A program made the translations under genes and the position numbers. The notes beneath the pieces are model-generated. The model was not told where the DNA came from. It ran no database searches and saw only the letters and a program-made list of their open reading frames with translations. 64,000 nucleotides of DNA from Entoloma clypeatum (Eukaryota > Basidiomycota > Agaricomycetes > Agaricales > Entolomataceae): the NCBI GenBank assembly GCA_963565915.1, contig OY751492.1, forward strand, positions 3,658,001 through 3,722,000. The letters are read 5' to 3'. The stretch's first letter is position 1. Each line of letters opens with the position of its first letter. This document shows positions 24,301-35,046 of this stretch, piece after piece.

Positions 24301-24388
24301 ACTTGGAGCCACGAAATACTGTTATAGGAGCAAGAAAAAGGCTACTGTACAAAGGAACGGTGCTGTACAAAGGAGTGGTGAATGACTG
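21357..24388 (-). mobile_element. Pogo-type DNA transposon, complete
   Basis: 3,032-bp element. Its ends are perfect inverted repeats of about 25 bp (CAGTCATTCACCACTCCTTT, continuing GTACA), flanked by the dinucleotide TA at 21355-21356 and 24389-24390, as expected for Tc1/mariner/pogo insertion. Next to the right TIR an 18-bp subterminal direct repeat (ctgtacaaaggaNNGGTG) occurs twice. The interior is filled by one transposase gene on the minus strand. The occupied site can be compared with an empty copy of the same repeat near 35436. Confidence 0.93.
21582..23817 (-). CDS. Pogo-like DDE transposase with altered catalytic residue
   Basis: Two exons, 23817-23018 and 22959-21582, joined over a 58-nt GTGAGT...TTTCAG intron give 725 codons without a stop. 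The N-terminus is basic and carries a psq/CENP-B-type helix-turn-helix (LGLRKVCDQVEADYRKETG, KLNHNTLGNHV, NWSDRFIERHQDEI). The DDE core shows WAADETGFQPG (first Asp), LIVNGHNSH and HTTHVYQGLDVVVF (third Asp, 36 residues later). In relatives the second block reads VDGH; here it is VNGH (Asn codon 22842-22844), so cleavage activity is probably lost. The C-terminal half is charged and coiled-coil-like, ending in a Ser/Glu-rich tail. The frame is otherwise intact, suggesting recent loss. The upstream ATG option at about 24057 is less likely than 23817. Confidence 0.93.
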
Positions 24389-24991
24389 TACCCAGCCTAA
24401 TCAGGCTGGGATGACACCGTGTGTGGCTAGTGATGCTGGGAGGTGAAGGTAACTCGGAGGTGAGGTGTGCCTCGCCTCCAGTCATTGCCATATTTGGCAG
24501 CTCGAGGTGATGTCGGCTTGCCTTGAATTGAGTTGCCTTGAGGCATGTCCCTTTTTGGTAGACCAAACTTTAAAGCTTATGTCTGGACTCTGGATCCCTT
24601 TTTGTTCGACTCTCATTTTCGACTGCCAGCAAACATTCTTTTTCTGCCACAACCGTCATGTCGTTGGTGCATCCTCTAACATTCATTACCATCAAAACAT
24701 TGACATTCAGCCACCGTTGTTTGCACCATACTCACCAGGTCACAAACTTGGGTATTTTTTGCGACGCGACGCGACTTCGATTGTTTAGTATGAAAATCCG
24801 ATGTAGCCTTTAAATATGTTTGATTGACATTTCACCCGAACTTATCGAGGAGCTTTTGGCTGCAGGAAAGATGAAAGAGCTCAGCTGATTGATTGATGAG
24901 TTGGGGGAATGGTGTAGGACAGAGTCGAGACCTCATGAAGTTGACAAGGTAGACACAGATCTCGAAGACGAATGAATGTGTATTTATTGCA
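24389..24991. other. Repeat remnant flanking the pogo element, no gene
   Basis: Begins with a near-palindrome (cccagcctaatcaggctggg) and about 40 bp shared with 35398-35437. The rest is unique-looking and non-coding, up to the 8-bp TSD of the hAT-like element at 24992-24999. Confidence 0.6.
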
Positions 24992-25204
24992 GATAGGACT
25001 AGTGTTTCAAGGTTCAGTCCAATAGGACTGGAACCGGACCAGACTGAACCGAAAAATAAACCGAAATAGACCAAGACCGCGGTCTCGATCTTGCTAAATT
25101 GGGACGGCCCCGGTCTTTGGTCTCAACAAAAATTTTTTTTTTTAAGACCGGTCTAAACCGGTCTTTTGGGTGCTAATACAGGGTCTACATATGTATTTAC
25201 AGGG

Positions 25205-25905
25205 CATGAGGACGGGCCGTTGCGCGTGAGTGGGGGCCGTTGGGCTCGAGTGGTGGCCGTTGGGCGTGAGTCGAGGCTGTTGGACATGAAGGGAGGGCGT
25301 TGGGCGTGAGTCGAGGCCGTTGGGCACCAGTGGGGGCCGTTGGGGACGAGAGAGGGCTGTTGGGCTCGAGTGGTGGGCGTTGTGTGCAGGTTGAAGCCGT
25401 TGGGCGTGAATGGAGGGCGTTAGGTGTGAGTCGAGGCCGTTGGGCACCAGTGGGGGCCGTTGGGGACGAGAGAGGGCCGTTGGGCTCGAGTGGTGGCCGT
25501 TGCGCGCGAGTCGAGGCTGTTGGGTGTGAAGGGAGGGCGTTGGGCGTGAGTCGAGGCCGTTGGGGACGAGAGAGGGCCGTTGGGCTCGAGTGGTGGGCGT
25601 TGGGTGCGGGTTGAAGCCATTGGGTGTGAATGGAGGGCGTTAGGCGTGAGTCGAGGCCGTTGGGCACCAGTGGGGGCCGTTGGAGACGAGAGAGGACCAT
25701 TGGGCTCGAGTGGTGGGCGTTGGGCGCAGGGTGAAGCCGTTGGGCATGAGTTGGGACCGTTGGGCAAGAAAGAGGGCCGTTGGGCACGAGAGAGGTCCGT
25801 TGGGCATGAGAAAGGGCCGTTGGGCACGAGTGAGGGCCATTGGACGTGAGTCGAGACCATTGGGTGTGAGAGAGGGCCGTTGGGCATGAGAGGGCTGGGC
25901 ATCAG
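25205..25905. repeat. 20-bp degenerate tandem repeat array
   Basis: About 35 units of period 20 bp, each with core GTTGGGC and a variable gag/gtg segment. Long open frames appear in all three frames of the C-rich strand because the unit rarely forms a stop. They are treated as repeat artefacts and not genes. Confidence 0.9.
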
Positions 25906-26984
25906 AGTCAGATGGTGAACTGGGCAAAGGGTTTGGCCCAGAAAAGCAAACAAGGGCAAAGAGCCTGCGCCTGCCCTCATTTGGATGCGCATCAAATGTG
26001 TCAAATAAATGTAAACACACTTACAAAAAACATCGCACATCTGCCTGCATGTCTTACACAGGAGCAACACAGTTTGTGCACAATATCAATTAAGTATTAT
26101 AGCATCATATGTCACTTTCTATGTATTTATTTTGTGAAATTTTGCCACGGACTTTATGATATAGCGATGCGGTGCTCCCACCAAATAATAGTAAACAAGG
26201 TGCAGAATGCATCGCGCAGGCGCGCACGGCCCCTTCCTCATAGTCTAATAGGTTGAGGTAATAGAACTATACATGGGATATGTATTCACCTTCTGAAACA
26301 CCTTATATAAATTTTAGAAGTCCAGATCAGATAGGGATAATCAAATGTACATATTTCAGTAAAAGTATTATATCTCCCTAATGAATGAACCAAATTTGAA
26401 AAATGAAGGTGCTGGGAGGTCCCCTGAATGAGGAGAATCCAATCCTGAAATAAAGATTTTTGGTGAAATTTTCGACCTATCTTTGCTCATATTCACCTTA
26501 GGAAGTCCTTTAATTTTATTTGAAGGGTCTCAATAGGTTCACATACAATGATTCAATAGCATATATATATTACAGGTAGTTTAAAGTGGTTGTGGAAAGG
26601 AGGAAGCAAGAAAATACTGGTTTTTGTGTTTGAGGGAACTCATGATGCACTGTTTATCATGATTTACAGTGTGTTTTGTGTATCATTTTGCAGTACAGAC
26701 TTTCTACCATACATATCTCATGTATCTAATTGTTTAAATACTTACTATTAGCTTCTAAGTATCTCTACATAGGTTTAGAACTATTTTTAGGACTTCCAGT
26801 GCCATGGATTGGGCATTGACGGCGTGATTTTCAATGACGCGCATCACTCGGCATTCATGCCAAGGACTCTCGGCAATTGCCAAAAGTCGAACCATAAATC
26901 AGACCTCGAGCGAAATCTTCCCACACTCTTTTTATCCCCCCACCTCCACTCCACCTGGCTCCACTTCCGCCCAATGGCCACCAC

Positions 26985-27505
26985 TGCTGCCCAACGGCCC
27001 CCTTTAACACCCAACGGCCTCCCTTCGCGCCCAATGCCCCCCTCTAATGCCCCTTCACGCCCAACGGCCCCCTCTAACGCCCAACGGCCTCCCTGCGTGC
27101 CCAACGGCTGCCCATCATGCCCAATGGCCGCCCATCATGCCCAACGACCCCTCTTGTGCCCAATGGCACCCTTTAACGCCCAGCGCCCTCCTTTCGTGCC
27201 GAACGGCCCCTTTGCGTGCCCAACGGCTGCCCATCATGCCCAACGGCTGCCCTTCGCACCCAAGGTCCCCCTCACGTGCGCAACGGCCGCCCCTCGTGCC
27301 CAACTGCCATGAGTCATGCCCAACGGCCCGTACTAGCGCGCAACGGCACCTTCTCGCGCCCAACGCTCCCCACTCGCGTGCAACAGCCCACTCTCGCGTC
27401 CAGCAGCCTCCTCTCGCGACCAACGGCCCCTCACTCATGCCCCACGGCCTCGACTCATGCCCAACGCCCCCCCCACTCACGTCCAACGGTGGCGTCTCAC
27501 GCCCA
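26985..27505. repeat. 20-bp degenerate tandem repeat array, inverted
   Basis: About 26 units with core GCCCAACGGC, which is the complement of the array at 25205-25905 and so points the opposite way within the same element. No gene. Confidence 0.9.
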
Positions 27506-27934
27506 ACACACATTTTTAGATTATTAGTGTATTACCGTAGTTATGACCAGTCTAGACCAGTTTGGACCGGTCCGGTCCAAGCAAAATGACATGCCGAGAC
27601 CGGTTCCCCCCGGTTCGGTCTCGGTCTATCCTATCTCTGAGTGATTGAAAGACCGGTCCGGTCTCGGTCCACCCATTTTTGGGGCAAAAAACCAAACCAA
27701 ACCAAACCCTCAAACACTAGATAGGACTCTGAAATATTGATGTCCAGAATTGCTGCAACGGCATAGAACGGTGCTGCACAATGCTGTTTCTATGTTTGGG
27801 TGATTATGTGATCTATCCCGCTCAAGTCAAGGCACCTCCAAGGTGGACTGTGTTTGAAAATATCTACCTCGAGGTATAGTTAGGGACAATCAAAGTCAAC
27901 AAATTTGGTTTTGGGTGATACAGAATTTTCTGGC

Positions 27935-28240
27935 TCAAACTGATGCCAGATTCGGATTCAGCTTGATGAAAAACATCCAAAAACACTCTTTATTTATTAT
28001 TCTTATGACATTTTGTGGTCGGCCAATTTTTTGGGGGTTTTCAACGACAATGTTTGTTCCTAAAAATATGTGAATATCAGAAGGCTCAACATTAGCTACG
28101 TTCAAAGCTGGGGCTCCCAAAGTCAAAGTCCGAAGTTGGAGCCCGTACATAAGCACAAATTGAGACTCAGCTGGCACTGCTGCTGTCACGCTCGACTGCG
28201 TAGCTGCATCCACATAAATTATGGTAAACTTACCAGTCAA
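27935..28240 (-). other. Unrecognised 101-codon ORF in the inverted-repeat arm
   Basis: A frame of 101 codons, identical at 30360-30665 on the plus strand in the other arm. Identity only reflects the duplication. No domain is recognised. A shorter diverged copy of part of it lies at about 28520-28620 in the spacer, so the sequence itself is a repeat. Coding status is doubtful. Confidence 0.2.
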
Positions 28241-29183
28241 TGGCTTTGAGACAATCCGTGATTATTTTGCTTGGGCAGGATCGCCACGGCCATTCTCTGG
28301 GTCACTTTTGCCTTGGAATCACTATGCGCATGCGAAAAAATCAAGGGAAAAATAGATCAATTTTGATTTATAATAAGATTGTCCTCCTTCCAGGGGATAT
28401 CTGGTAGCCTGGCCTGAGACATGGGAGGAGTTTATGGAGGAAAGAGAGACAGTAGAGGATGTTTATGAGTGGGTAACCAACGACCAGCATTCGGTACAAA
28501 AATCAATGAATCAGAGGAGCATCACAGACTTGTCACAGACGGAGCTTCAATCTATGCTTACATTACGGGCTTCAACTTTGGACTTTGTCTTTGGGAGCCC
28601 CAGCTTTGAACGTAGCTATTGGCAGATGTGTGGACCGCGGACCTTGCATCATGTGATCGATGTGATGGGTCATGTAGATAGTTGTTCGTAGATTTCTGTT
28701 TCTTCAGCTCACTCATCTGAGGGAACGACACCTGACTCTTTTTGCCTTCACAGCCCATCTGACCCACCATCTCTGAACACCGCACGACAGTGCCACACTA
28801 GGTCAATAGCCACACTTCATTTTTGGCATAACTTGGTGGCTGTGGGTGCTGCTTTTGTTTGGTTGTTTGGCTCACCAGGGCCTATTTTTTTTCTTTACAT
28901 TTTCATGGAATCATACCCAGCTTGTGAAATCCTGTCGATTGCGCATTTTTTGGTGATTTTAGCTAATTCTTTCGAGGTCTGGCCAATTTTTGGGGGGTCA
29001 AAAACCCAAATTTGATCTTGGGCAAAATCAGCTCATGCCAATCAAGTCTATAGGGTCTAAATATCATATCCAAACACTTTCTGGTACAATCTAGTCTTTG
29101 TTGTGAGCAGTAAAATTCAACCTTTGTTTTTGTTGACTTTGATTGTCCCTAACTGTACCTCCACCTTACCTTCCGGCATCACT

Positions 29184-29555
29184 ATGTGTGGCACTGCCTG
29201 ATTAGGCTCTTTCCTGTTAAATCCCAACACCAGCAATATCCCTGTCGCGAAATCGGATATCTTCACCCAAGTCCACTGAGACATCCTCGTGCATCCTCGG
29301 CACACGCTGAGAAGCCATCAAACTCCCATCAGCAATGATCAGCAACATTCAGGGCCCATCAGCCCACATCCGCCACGTCGTTCACAACGCCGAGCAACAT
29401 CCAGGCGCGCTCCCACTCCCCTGCCACAAGCCCCCCCCGTCCTCCCCCGACCCCTCCCCTTTCCCCATGCCTCCCATGCCTCGGACTTCATGCCCCCATC
29501 CTCCTATGAGTATATATACACTAAGGGAGGTATATATTGTCTCCTATAGCCCTCT
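29184..29555 (+). repeat. Dispersed repeat family C
   Basis: About 370 bp matching 35047-35405 in inverted orientation at roughly 95 percent by eye. It contains gcctgattaggct near one end and a TATA-like gagtatatatacac near the other. It could be an LTR or a MITE; its boundaries with TSD were not found. Confidence 0.7.
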
Positions 29556-30105
29556 ACATACATCTACCAACAACACCCACCCCCTCCCCCTTGTATATAC
29601 ATCTGTACTATCATGTAAACTTGTTCTAATGTATAGTATAATATACTAAGCCTGATTTACAACCAATACCCTGAGGTAGAGATCATTAAAAAGGCTAAAA
29701 AAGCGGTCAGGAACTGAGGAATGAGGAGGAGCACATACCTCTCCTTGGGAACTACCCTTCCCATCCCAAAGGGTTACCTTTATGTTCATTATAGAGTATA
29801 TCAAGGTATGGGGGAAGGTATATGGGCACCCCAGCAAGGGTATAACATGGTGAAAAGACCGAAAATGTATGTACTCACCTTGGGTACAGATCATCATCTT
29901 AAGCCCACAAATTGGTCAGGGCACCCATGTAGGGCTATTCTATAGTGTAAATAGGTCTCCAAGCGTCGGTAGTACAAGGTGTGCAATGGCTAGATCAGGT
30001 AGGAAAGTGTTAAAGATGAGATGTACATCTAAAATACCTATTCCCCATCTAGCATTAGTATTACATGGTAGATAAATGTATAGACACCTGTAGAGGGTGT
30101 CCTAA

Positions 30106-30345
30106 GTGTATATCTACCCACTGGAAAAGACCCCAAAGGAATCCAAGCAGTGTGGAAGGTGGGAGACCTGATTCAGTCCAAGCATTGTGGAAGGTGGGAG
30201 GTACAGTTTTGTCTGAGATGCACTTGAGGATTGTATGTCCATAACAAGTCTTGTTCTCCAGTTGTGTTTTTGGGACTGAATCAGGTCTCCCATCTTCCAC
30301 ACTGCTTGAATTCCTTTGGGGTCTCTTCCAGTGGGTAGATATACA
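30106..30345. repeat. Foldback element, about 75-bp arms
   Basis: Left arm starts at gtgtatatctacccactgg and right arm ends at ccagtgggtagatatacac. Each arm includes the block gacctgattcagtcc or its complement. Arms are about 75 bp, the loop is about 90 bp, and the inner part of the left arm is partly repeated. It lies immediately next to the inner edge of the inverted duplication. Confidence 0.8.
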
Positions 30346-31094
30346 CTTTCTCAAAGCCATTGACTGGTAAGTTTACCATAATTTACGTGGATGCAGCTAC
30401 GCAGTCGAGCGTGACAGCAGCAGTGCCAGCTGAGTCTCAATTTGTGCTTATGTACGGGCTCCAACTTCGGACTTTGACTTTGGGAGCCCCAGCTTTGAAC
30501 GTAGCTAATGTTGAGCCTTCTGATATTCACATATTTTTAGGAACAAACATTGTCGTTGAAAACCCCCAAAAAATTGGCCGACCACAAAATGTCATAAGAA
30601 TAATAAATAAAGAGTGTTTTTGGATGTTTTTCATCAAGCTGAATCCGAATCTGGCATCAGTTTGAGCCAGAAAATTCTGTATCACCCAAAACCAAATTTG
30701 TTGACTTTGATTGTCCCTAACTATACCTCGAGGTAGATATTTTCAAACACAGTCCACCTTGGAGGTGCCTTGACTTGAGCGGGATAGATCACATAATCAC
30801 CCAAACATAGAAACAGCATTGTGCAGCACCGTTCTATGCCGTTGCAGCAATTCTGGACATCAATATTTCAGAGTCCTATCTAGTGTTTGAGGGTTTGGTT
30901 TGGTTTGGTTTTTTGCCCCAAAAATGGGTGGACCGAGACCGGACCGGTCTTTCAATCACTCAGAGATAGGATAGACCGAGACCGAACCGGGGGGAACCGG
31001 TCTCGGCATGTCATTTTGCTTGGACCGGACCGGTCCAAACTGGTCTAGACTGGTCATAACTACGGTAATACACTAATAATCTAAAAATGTGTGT

Positions 31095-31620
31095 TGGGCG
31101 TGAGACGCCACCGTTGGACGTGAGTGGGGGGGGCGTTGGGCATGAGTCGAGGCCGTGGGGCATGAGTGAGGGGCCGTTGGTCGCGAGAGGAGGCTGCTGG
31201 ACGCGAGAGTGGGCTGTTGCACGCGAGTGGGGAGCGTTGGGCGCGAGAAGGTGCCGTTGCGCGCTAGTACGGGCCGTTGGGCATGACTCATGGCAGTTGG
31301 GCACGAGGGGCGGCCGTTGCGCACGTGAGGGGGACCTTGGGTGCGAAGGGCAGCCGTTGGGCATGATGGGCAGCCGTTGGGCACGCAAAGGGGCCGTTCG
31401 GCACGAAAGGAGGGCGCTGGGCGTTAAAGGGTGCCATTGGGCACAAGAGGGGTCGTTGGGCATGATGGGCGGCCATTGGGCATGATGGGCAGCCGTTGGG
31501 CACGCAGGGAGGCCGTTGGGCGTTAGAGGGGGCCGTTGGGCGTGAAGGGGCATTAGAGGGGGGCATTGGGCGCGAAGGGAGGCCGTTGGGTGTTAAAGGG
31601 GGCCGTTGGGCAGCAGTGGT
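31095..31620. repeat. 20-bp tandem repeat array, inner, copy 2
   Basis: Inverted counterpart of 26985-27505; units with core CCGTTGGGC. Confidence 0.88.
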
Positions 31621-32700
31621 GGCCATTGGGCGGAAGTGGAGCCAGGTGGAGTGGAGGTGGGGGGATAAAAAGAGTGTGGGAAGATTTCGCTCGAGGTCTG
31701 ATTTATGGTTCGACTTTTGGCAATTGCCGAGAGTCCTTGGCATGAATGCCGAGTGATGCGCGTCATTGAAAATCACGCCGTCAATGCCCAATCCATGGCA
31801 CTGGAAGTCCTAAAAATAGTTCTAAACCTATGTAGAGATACTTAGAAGCTAATAGTAAGTATTTAAACAATTAGATACATGAGATATGTATGGTAGAAAG
31901 TCTGTACTGCAAAATGATACACAAAACACACTGTAAATCATGATAAACAGTGCATCATGAGTTCCCTCAAACACAAAAACCAGTATTTTCTTGCTTCCTC
32001 CTTTCCACAACCACTTTAAACTACCTGTAATATATATATGCTATTGAATCATTGTATGTGAACCTATTGAGACCCTTCAAATAAAATTAAAGGACTTCCT
32101 AAGGTGAATATGAGCAAAGATAGGTCGAAAATTTCACCAAAAATTTTTATTTCAGGATTGGATTCTCCTCATTCAGGGGACCTCCCAGCACCTTCATTTT
32201 TCAAATTTGGTTCATTCATTAGGGAGATATAATACTTTTACTGAAATATGTACATTTGATTATCCCTATCTGATCTGGACTTCTAAAATTTATATAAGGT
32301 GTTTCAGAAGGTGAATACATATCCCATGTATAGTTCTATTACCTCAACCTATTAGACTATGAGGAAGGGGCCGCGCGCGCCTGCGCGATGCATTCTGCAC
32401 CTTGTTTACTATTATTTGGTGGGAGCACCGCATCGCTATATCATAAAGTCCGTGGCAAAATTTCACAAAATAAATACATAGAAAGTGACATATGATGCTA
32501 TAATACTTAATTGATATTGTGCACAAACTGTGTTGCTCCTGTGTAAGACATGCAGGCAGATGTGCGATGTTTTTTGTAAGTGTGTTTACATTTATTTGAC
32601 ACATTTGATGCGCATCCAAATGAGGGCAGGCGCAGGCTCTTTGCCCTTGTTTGCTTTTCTGGGCCAAACCCTTTGCCCAGTTCACCATCTGACTCTGATG

Positions 32701-33465
32701 CCCAGCCCTCTCATGCCCAACGGCCCTCTCTCACACCCAATGGTCTCGACTCACGTCCAATGGCCCTCACTCGTGCCCAACGGCCCTTTCTCATGCCCAA
32801 CGGACCTCTCTCGTGCCCAACGGCCCTCTTTCTTGCCCAACGGTCCCAACTCATGCCCAACGGCTTCAACCCGCACCCAACGCCCACCACTCGAGCCCAA
32901 CGGCCCTCTCTCGTCCCCAACAGCCCCCACTGGTGCCCAACGGCCTCGACTCATGCCCAACGGCCCTCTCTCACACCCAATGGTCTCGACTCACGTCCAA
33001 TGGCCCTCACTCGTGCCCAACGGCCCTTTCTCATGCCCAACGGACCTCTCTCGTGCCCAACGGCCCTCTTTCTTGCCCAACGGTCCCAACTCATGCCCAA
33101 CGGCTTCAACCCGCACCCAACGCCCACCACTCGAGCCCAACGGCCCTCTCTCGTCCCCAACAGCCCCCACTGGTGCCCAACGGCCTCGACTCATGCCCAA
33201 CGCCCAACGCCCACCACTCGAGCCCAACGGCCCTCTCTCGTCCCCAACAGCCCCCACTGGTGCCCAACGGCCTCGACTCATGCCCAACGCCCTCCCTTCA
33301 CGCCCAACAGCCTCGACTCGCGCCCAACGCCCTCCCTTCATGCCCAACAGCCTCGACTCACGCCCAACGCCCTCCCTTCACGCCCAACAGCCTCGACTCG
33401 CGCGCAACGGCCACCACTCGAGCCCAACGGCCCCCACTCATGCGCAACAGCCTGTCCTCACGCCC
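32701..33465. repeat. 20-bp tandem repeat array, outer, with 240-bp higher-order repeat
   Basis: Inverted counterpart of 25205-25905. The block 32701-32940 recurs at 32941-33180 with the same order of variants, that is twelve 20-bp units copied as one block. Three overlapping long frames (up to 375 codons) run through it on the plus strand; they have no start context or domain and are regarded as repeat artefacts. Confidence 0.9.
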
Positions 33466-33671
33466 TGTAAATACATATGTAGACCCTGTATTAGCACCCA
33501 AAAGACCGGTTTAGACTGGTCTCAACCGGTCTTCAAAAAAAAGAATTTTGTTGAGACCGAAGACCGGGGCCATCCCAATTTAGCAAGACCGCGGTCTCTA
33601 TCTATTTCTGTTCATTTTTTGGTTCAGTCTGGTCCGGTTTCAGTCCTATTGGACTGAACCTTGAAACACTA

Positions 33672-35046
33672 ATGAAGAGGAGGCAGAGGATGGTGGCGTT
33701 GAGGTCGATGCGAGCACGCAAGAGGTTTTGCTTTGACTCGATCATGTATTGGTAATGCCATCACTACTATAATAGGCAAGTCTTTCTATCTCAAGAAAGG
33801 TTCACACCAGGATCCGGTAGTTATCAGTTAATGACCGTAGTCATTGACTAATAACCGAAAGTTATCACAGTTATCAACTAGTTAATAACTTGGCCAACAC
33901 TGAGAGGGAGGGACGGAGGAGGGAGTGGAGGAAGAAGGACGTGGCGAGGCTTGGCTCCTGATCTGTGCTTGGCAGGTTCCGGGCCCAGGCACCCATGATA
34001 AAACATTGGAACTTGCTGACCTCGGCAACGGCCGACATTTGAACAAATTCCGAAGTCCCCATCATGACTACACCTTGCCTCCCCCCACTACCTTCCTCTC
34101 CCTCCTCCGTCCCTCTCTGTTGCTACTGCTCCCCCCCCTTCACACAAGGGCCACGGTGCCCCTGTATAGGTAAGCACCCCCACCATTCACATCACATCAG
34201 ACCACTGACAAAACACGCGAGAATGGCGGGACACATGACGAACGGGACAGGACATGTGAGAAACCACACACCAGCAGATGCAAGTAAGCACCCCCTGCCA
34301 TTCGCGTCGCGTCAGACCACTGACAAAACACGCAAGAACGGCAGGACACGTGCGAGAGACAACAACGACAAACAAAAATGATGGGACACAATGGTGCAAG
34401 GCAGAGTGGTGGACACCGTGCAGACACAAGGACGGCGGAAGTCCCATGATGGACGATGGGCAGTGACAGGGATGAGAACGACAACGCGCCCAAGAGGGAG
34501 AGGGACAACGGGCAGGCGAGGGCCGCGAGAAACGCATGGGAACACGGGAGACGCCCCTCAGGAAGATGCAGGGTGCAAGGGACCACGTCCGGGAAAGGGG
34601 TGTGAGGGATGAGATGTACGACGTGTCGGTCGAAATCGCCGCCCAGGGGGACGCGAGGGAGAGTTATGATGCGCGGGTGGGGGGACATGGGGAATGCCAG
34701 CACCCGCGTGGCGCAGGTGGGGAGTGCAAGGGAAGAGAGGTACAACGGACATGCAAGGGAGAGATACATCATATTATAATACTGTTCCATTGTCTGTTGT
34801 AATAGCACGGAAAAATATACATTTATTATTGATAAAATGGAATGCTCTATGACTGTAAGCTGTAACAGAGTCTGGAGGCCTGAAAGAATGGAGTGAAAGT
34901 GTGAAGAGCTGCAAAAGATGGTAGTGAAGCTGCACAGAGCTTTTGCAGAGCTGCATGTAGCATATACCTTGTCTTTGGAACTTCAGCCCTGCAAGGATCT
35001 GCATAGACCTGCACAGGGCTGCATAGCCCACCCAGGGTTTGCTGAT
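33672..35046. other. Repeat-rich non-coding region
   Basis: Contains a short imperfect palindrome at about 33822-33862 (gttatcagttaatgac and its complement), and family D sequence at about 34080-34370 with two units that read gtaagcaccc...ccactgacaaaacacgc. Overlapping frames around 34190-34800 on both strands have no recognisable domain. No gene is supported. Confidence 0.5.

Larger units (their letters stand above)
25000..27719 (+). mobile_element. hAT-like non-autonomous element with 20-bp arrays, copy 1
   Basis: 2,720-bp element with imperfect terminal inverted repeats TAGTGTTTCAAGG / TAGTGTTTGAGGG and a perfect 8-bp TSD GATAGGAC (24992-24999, 27720-27727), the hallmarks of hAT transposons. 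Inside each end is a subterminal zone rich in ACCGGTC/GACCGG motifs. Next come arrays of a degenerate 20-bp unit (ccgttgggcNNgagNNNNgg) at about 25205-25905 on one strand and, inverted, at about 26985-27505. The core (about 25905-26985) is AT-rich and non-coding. No transposase is encoded. Paired, oppositely oriented subterminal repeats could be transposase-binding arrays. Confidence 0.85.
28252..30348. other. Spacer of the inverted duplication, repeats only
   Basis: Contains a diverged copy of arm sequence (about 28520-28620), a dispersed repeat at 29184-29555 shared with 35047-35405, and a foldback of about 240 bp at 30106-30345 just before the second arm. No host gene is seen. Confidence 0.65.
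25000..33671. repeat. Large inverted duplication
   Basis: Arms 25000-28251 and 30349-33671 are inverted copies with very few differences outside the arrays, separated by a 2,097-bp unique spacer. Each arm contains one hAT-like element plus about 530 bp of flank on its inner side. The outer edge of both arms falls exactly on the hAT TIR end. The inner edge is at tggctttgaga (28241-28251). The 8-bp TSD flanks copy 1 only. Confidence 0.9.
30881..33671 (-). mobile_element. hAT-like non-autonomous element, copy 2 (inverted)
   Basis: Same element as 25000-27719 in opposite orientation, 2,791 bp, with TIRs TAGTGTTTGAGGG (30881) and CCTTGAAACACTA (ending 33671). The left flank GTCCTATC is the complement of the copy 1 TSD, inherited through the duplication. 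The right flank ATGAAGAG does not match it, so this copy was not placed by normal hAT insertion. Its outer array is rearranged, with an exact 240-bp direct duplication. Confidence 0.85.

Noticed and set aside
25205..25905. CRISPR-like array
   Set aside because: Units are contiguous 20-bp degenerate repeats with no unique spacers; the context is a eukaryotic transposon.
25197..26070. Long minus-strand ORFs (about 100-216 codons) in the array
   Set aside because: Period-20 repeat without stops in several frames; repetitive composition and no domain, so not called as genes.
29289..29649. Small Pro/His-rich ORFs in the spacer of the inverted duplication
   Set aside because: They lie in dispersed repeat family C and are not conserved as a frame between its copies.
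25000..33671. The whole inverted duplication as one composite hAT transposon
   Set aside because: Outer flanks GATAGGAC and ATGAAGAG do not match, so there is no TSD for the composite.
34190..34810. 203-codon minus-strand ORF
   Set aside because: Low-complexity sequence with frames open on both strands and family D repeats; no domain.
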